Positions 22,383-25,782 of a DNA stretch of 25,782 bases are shown piece by piece. Both the position numbers and the translations under genes were made by a program. Below the pieces are notes generated by a model, which worked only from the letters and a program-made list of their open reading frames with translations, was not told the DNA's origin and did not search any database. The stretch is from a virus: positions 1 to 25,782 of the IMG/VR virus record IMGVR_UViG_3300033153_008107; one strand, 5' to 3'. Every line of letters begins with the position of its first letter. The stretch's first letter is position 1.

Positions 22383-24364
22383 TATGCACCCACTATTGCA
22401 TTATCCTCTGGATTAGCCTGCTCTGCTGCAAGCCCAGCAGCACTTATGGCTGTATTAATCGCCTCAATATCAAGTTTTTCATACTCTATATTTTCCTTGA
22501 TGCCAACCTCTTTAGCTCTAAGTTGCAATTCTAAAAACTTTAACTGCCTATCCTTTTCTTCACTTTGAGCATCTAACTGCGCTTTTTGCAGCTCAACTTG
22601 CGCTCTAATTTGTGCATCACTAGGCTGTGGCGGCTGCTCAGGAGCTTTTTTAAGGGCCTCAATATGATCAAGAACTTCTTGCTGTATATTTCTACCCAGC
22701 TTGTACTTTTCAATGTAACTAAGCAAAACAGAAGCGGTGGCATCTTGGCCAATTATACTAGCCATAGATGGCGCTATTTGAACCATTTGCGCTATACTTT
22801 GTGTCATGCTTAGTAAGTCTTGCTTGTCTTCCTCGTCTTGCTGTAACGCAGTGGAATCGGTTTGTATGTCAACAATTACATTGCTAGGCTCAACATCTCT
22901 TATACCTTCAAGCAAATCATTGACACCCACAGCAACAACTTCAACCTCGCCAGTTTCTTCATTAGTTTTTGTTTCTGTATTTAATGGCGAGTTGGTTATT
23001 ATCTGCAAAGTTTCTGGCTGGAATTGATTAATTATTATCTCACCAGTAATTCTTAATAAATCCCTAAAGTATTCCTGCACCTTTCTTTGATAAGTAGAAA
23101 TCCTTATTGTACCATACCTAGATTTAAGTTTCTGCGCGCCCAAAGTTTCTCTGGCATCAGTTTGCGCCCTTATGATATCCGATATACCAATAATCTGATA
23201 TATATCATTAATCAGCTCAACCTTTCTTTGGGTTAACACCCCAAGCACATTTGCATAAGACTGTATGTCCTCAAACTGCATAGCTCCAGCCATACCGCCA
23301 GACCCTAAGAACTCAGCCCAATTATTCATTGGGTTAAATTCATTATCATCAAGATTAGATATATTTCCTAATTCATCTAACTTAGAATTATAAAAACCTC
23401 GCCTTTTCATATTCTCAACTAAGTGCGCTATTCTGGCGCAAACTTCATTAAGTTCTTGAGCTTGGTCTTGATATTGCACATAAAAAGGCACGGGAAGCAA
23501 AGATTCCCCTGTAGTTATACTAAGCATAGGTTTAGGAACTGGGAAAAACCCCTCTAACTCAAGAGGGTCTTCTTGTATATCCAGCAAAGCATTAGCCTTT
23601 GTCTCACTAAAAAACAACTGTTCCCTATTATGCTTGTCCCATATCTCATAAACGCAAGCTTTCTTTTCAGAAGATGGGTTGTTAGATTCTCGGCCGTCCT
23701 TACTATCTTGCCCTTGCTTGTACTCCATATATTCAAGTTGAATAGCTTTTTCTTCACCAAACATTTCAACGGCTTGGTCGTAAGTCATGTAGCATCTAAA
23801 AGCTATCCAAGGCAAATCTGCCCAAGTGCTACAACGGGGGTAAATAAAATTCTGCCAATTAACATACTCAAATTCTATCTCTTCATAAACAACCCTCTCA
23901 AGGTCAGGAGTTTCACCTAATTCTTCCTGAGCCTCTATATTTTCCTCAATAGCTTCAAGCCTTGCTTTATATTTCGGCCTTAATTGCCCTAAACCAGCAA
24001 GTAAAAAATCAGTTACTGCTAAGCGGGCTTTATCATTAAAATCATCATTTAAATAATAAGAAATTCCCTCCTCAATCATTTCAGCTGATTTACGTTGAGC
24101 AACTACGCTAGTATCTCTAGCCCTTGCATCAGGCTTAGGCTTATCCGCATAAATAACAGGCAATATTGTTTCTGTGTTTGAGTATAAAATATTATAGTTT
24201 GACCTAGTGTAATCTAAATCATCATTCTCAACGGTATAAATATCATTTATTCTGCGCCCTTTTTCTATAAAGTCACTGCGCCATGTGTTAGCCTCATCTA
24301 TTTGAGCTTTCCAGTATTTATAACAAGGTGAATCGTAGTCGTTTTTTTGCTTAAGCTCTTCCAT
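22382..24364 (-). CDS. Portal protein, P22-like, 660 aa
   Basis: The 660-aa size and N-terminal content fit podovirus portals: CYKYWKAQIDEANTWRSDFI, a polar core NYNILYSNTETILPVIYADK with PKPDARARD, a structural segment YVNWQNFIYPRCSTWADLPW, and a long helical stem/crown with Gln-rich end (QVELQKAQLDAQSEEKDRQL). It follows TerL by 30 bp, which holds no clear ribosome-binding site, and overlaps the fibre start. Role: twelve copies form the DNA channel at one head vertex, binding terminase and then the adaptor. No other function is suggested. Confidence 0.88.
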   Translation of the reverse strand: MEELKQKNDYDSPCYKYWKAQIDEANTWRSDFIEKGRRINDIYTVENDDLDYTRSNYNILYSNTETILPVIYADKPKPDARARDTSVVAQRKSAEMIEEGISYYLNDDFNDKARLAVTDFLLAGLGQLRPKYKARLEAIEENIEAQEELGETPDLERVVYEEIEFEYVNWQNFIYPRCSTWADLPWIAFRCYMTYDQAVEMFGEEKAIQLEYMEYKQGQDSKDGRESNNPSSEKKACVYEIWDKHNREQLFFSETKANALLDIQEDPLELEGFFPVPKPMLSITTGESLLPVPFYVQYQDQAQELNEVCARIAHLVENMKRRGFYNSKLDELGNISNLDDNEFNPMNNWAEFLGSGGMAGAMQFEDIQSYANVLGVLTQRKVELINDIYQIIGISDIIRAQTDARETLGAQKLKSRYGTIRISTYQRKVQEYFRDLLRITGEIIINQFQPETLQIITNSPLNTETKTNEETGEVEVVAVGVNDLLEGIRDVEPSNVIVDIQTDSTALQQDEEDKQDLLSMTQSIAQMVQIAPSMASIIGQDATASVLLSYIEKYKLGRNIQQEVLDHIEALKKAPEQPPQPSDAQIRAQVELQKAQLDAQSEEKDRQLKFLELQLRAKEVGIKENIEYEKLDIEAINTAISAAGLAAEQANPEDNAIVGA

Positions 24365-24394
24365 ATAGATACTTATTTTTTATAAAACTTTAAC

Positions 24395-25714
24395 TTATAA
24401 ACGCTTTCTTTTCAAGTTATTTGAATTTTTCAACAAAGCATTAAAAGTTGGGAGACCTTTTTCATCAATCATTGGAGGTGATTCATAACCTTGGCTTACA
24501 TTGTAAGTGGCTAAATATCTAAAGGCATCCGCGCCATGTGAAGACCAGTCATGATCTGGTTTATCTAAAAACATAGCTTTATTATCATCCCATTTCTTCT
24601 TGTAATTTCTTAAACTTTTTAAGCCATCTTCACACTTAACAGCATCAAATACGCATTTAGATAAGAAGTTTCTAGTCGCCATAATATCAGCTTGAACACT
24701 TTGCGTTCTGGCTTGCACAGTAAAGTTTTCTGTTGGCATTATATCTTGCAACTGCTCTTTGATACTTTTTCCAGTAGCAAATTGCCTATAGCCTGCATCA
24801 TGCGGTAAAATATGCTCACCAAAGTTATAACCTTTTTCTTTTAACCTCCCCGCATACCACTCAACGCCTTCACCATTATTCTGCAAGTAATCAATAACCC
24901 AATATTCACGCCCTACTTTTTGCACAAACCAAATAGAAGTGTAGTCACTAATACCAATATCCCAGTAAGTATTAACTGGAAAAGAGAAGTCATAAGGAAC
25001 GTTAGTAATCTTATCGTTTTCCCTTAATTGCTGCAATTGCTTAGCATAATAAGAGCCTTCCATTATTTTTCTGTATATCCCATTCCAGATATAATCATAG
25101 TTATCAGGGTCAAATTCTTTGACATACAACCTTTCCTCATCTAGCACATTTGGAAACCAAGGATTATCATCCCAATTTATTTTAATAACATTAGCATTGG
25201 AAGGTGGCGTGTTTTCTATAAAAGTCTGTGACACGTAATCTTCTTCATCTTCAGGGTTAAACGTCATCCATATTTCAGAGCCCTCCATACGAACGGTAGG
25301 GGTTAAAATATTGGCACTAGCTTTAGAAAGTTTTTGAGCTTCTTCCACCCATGCATATTTAATTCTCTCTGTAGACTTAACTTGATCAACATTATGTTTT
25401 AACCCGTAAAACAAAAAGTCACTACCTGTGCGATTGCATCTGATAAAAGATTCACCTGTATCGAATTCGTTTTCTACCCCCAGCCTACTAATGGTATCTT
25501 TTATAAGCGTAAAAGAAGAATCTTTAATTGATTTTTGTAATTCCCTTGCACAAAGTATTCTAATATTAGGCTCGGTCATTGCCTTAAGAACAAGCATCTG
25601 AGCAAAAGCCCAAGACTTACCAGAGCCCCTACCACCATAAGCAATACGGTATCTCCAATCACCCTCAAAAAGTGATTTAAGTTTCTTCGGTATTTTTATC
25701 GTCGGTATCGACAT
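24395..25714 (-). CDS. terL: Terminase large subunit, 439 aa
   Basis: Walker A GGRGSGKS is at residues 27-34, the ATPase coupling and Walker B region is KYAWVEEAQ (Walker B acidic pair at 124-125), and TFNP (151-154) is the motif III-type segment seen in the PBSX/Terminase_3 family. The nuclease part starts with YWDIGISDYTSIW (Asp252) and ends with HGADAFRYLATY, both with the acidic residues expected of the RNase-H-like fold. The length is normal. The ATG overlaps the preceding gene by 38 bp. Role: ATP-driven packaging of phage DNA into the procapsid and cutting of the concatemer. Confidence 0.95.
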   Translation of the reverse strand: MSIPTIKIPKKLKSLFEGDWRYRIAYGGRGSGKSWAFAQMLVLKAMTEPNIRILCARELQKSIKDSSFTLIKDTISRLGVENEFDTGESFIRCNRTGSDFLFYGLKHNVDQVKSTERIKYAWVEEAQKLSKASANILTPTVRMEGSEIWMTFNPEDEEDYVSQTFIENTPPSNANVIKINWDDNPWFPNVLDEERLYVKEFDPDNYDYIWNGIYRKIMEGSYYAKQLQQLRENDKITNVPYDFSFPVNTYWDIGISDYTSIWFVQKVGREYWVIDYLQNNGEGVEWYAGRLKEKGYNFGEHILPHDAGYRQFATGKSIKEQLQDIMPTENFTVQARTQSVQADIMATRNFLSKCVFDAVKCEDGLKSLRNYKKKWDDNKAMFLDKPDHDWSSHGADAFRYLATYNVSQGYESPPMIDEKGLPTFNALLKNSNNLKRKRL

Positions 25715-25782
25715 ATTTTACAACCAATTGGCTTACTAAAGGGGTGTCGCTGTCGCCGCCTAATTTCAAAGAATCACCATAC
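25677..25782 (-). CDS. Probable terminase small subunit, C-terminal end only
   Basis: The open frame enters from beyond the right edge of the window and ends TAA at 25677, overlapping the TerL start by 38 bp. The visible 34 residues include DSLKLGGDSDTPLVSQLV and an acidic DTDDKNTEET end. Position directly upstream of TerL and the LKLGGDxDTPL segment suggest TerS, which recognises the packaging site. Only the tail is visible, so the family cannot be checked here. Confidence 0.6.
   Translation of the reverse strand, partial: YGDSLKLGGDSDTPLVSQLVVKYVDTDDKNTEET

Noticed and set aside
24365-24394. Phage late promoter ahead of the portal gene (TATAAAA-like stretch)
   Set aside because: The 30-bp gap is AT-rich, but no paired second element or repeat of the motif elsewhere supports it.
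1-25782. Integrase, attachment site, tRNA or insertion sequence
   Set aside because: None was seen on either strand; a temperate lifestyle cannot be argued from this window.

Overview
This window is part of the genome of a tailed double-stranded DNA phage with a podovirus-type virion. The signature set is: terminase large subunit, P22-like portal, acidic scaffold, HK97-fold major capsid protein, head-tail adaptor of the gp4/SU10 type, a beta-rich tail stabilisation protein, and large Ala/Gln-rich ejection proteins, with no tape measure, tail tube or sheath gene. The DNA is AT-rich by eye. The host is probably Gram-negative: there is a spanin pair with a lipobox, and a small signal-peptide-bearing protein with an outer-membrane barrel-like C-terminus. 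No integrase, repressor system, tRNA or CRISPR array was seen. The phage cannot be named further from sequence alone.

Layout. Positions 1-2872 (+ strand) hold a chain of tightly overlapping small genes, mostly unrecognised. It starts with an array of 17 near-identical 18-bp units coding for [DN]A[QKW]V[SY]G hexapeptides and includes the secreted barrel-like protein and a terminal helix-turn-helix protein. Positions 2875-25782 (- strand) form one long late-type block that converges on the + strand genes with only 2 bp between them. Read in its own direction it runs: small terminase (partial), large terminase, portal, three tail-fibre-type genes, two unknowns, scaffold, major capsid, decoration-like protein, a rho-independent terminator, an MptE/DUF115-like enzyme, a conserved-type head-region protein, adaptor, tail stabilisation protein, a GNAT acetyltransferase, an S74-chaperone-bearing virion protein, two further internal virion proteins, three fibre/appendage genes, and a lysis cassette (coiled-coil membrane protein, GH108 endolysin, holin, inner and outer spanin).

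How the genes work together. TerS/TerL and portal package DNA into a scaffold-built head. The adaptor, stabilisation protein and fibres complete the short tail. The ejection proteins are delivered into the host with the DNA. The lysis cassette releases progeny. Most genes overlap by 1-80 bp, so translation is probably coupled. The one clear transcriptional punctuation is the terminator directly after the capsid/decoration pair, which would keep the downstream genes below capsid level.

Most notable points: the repeat protein at the start is broken by what looks like loss of one T between 312 and 313; its repeats differ only at amino-acid-changing positions; an aromatic octad repeat is shared by two structural proteins; two metabolic-type enzymes (MptE-like and GNAT) sit inside the virion operon; and several real short genes (including the holin) are under about 60 codons. 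I see no convincing new defence or mobile system.
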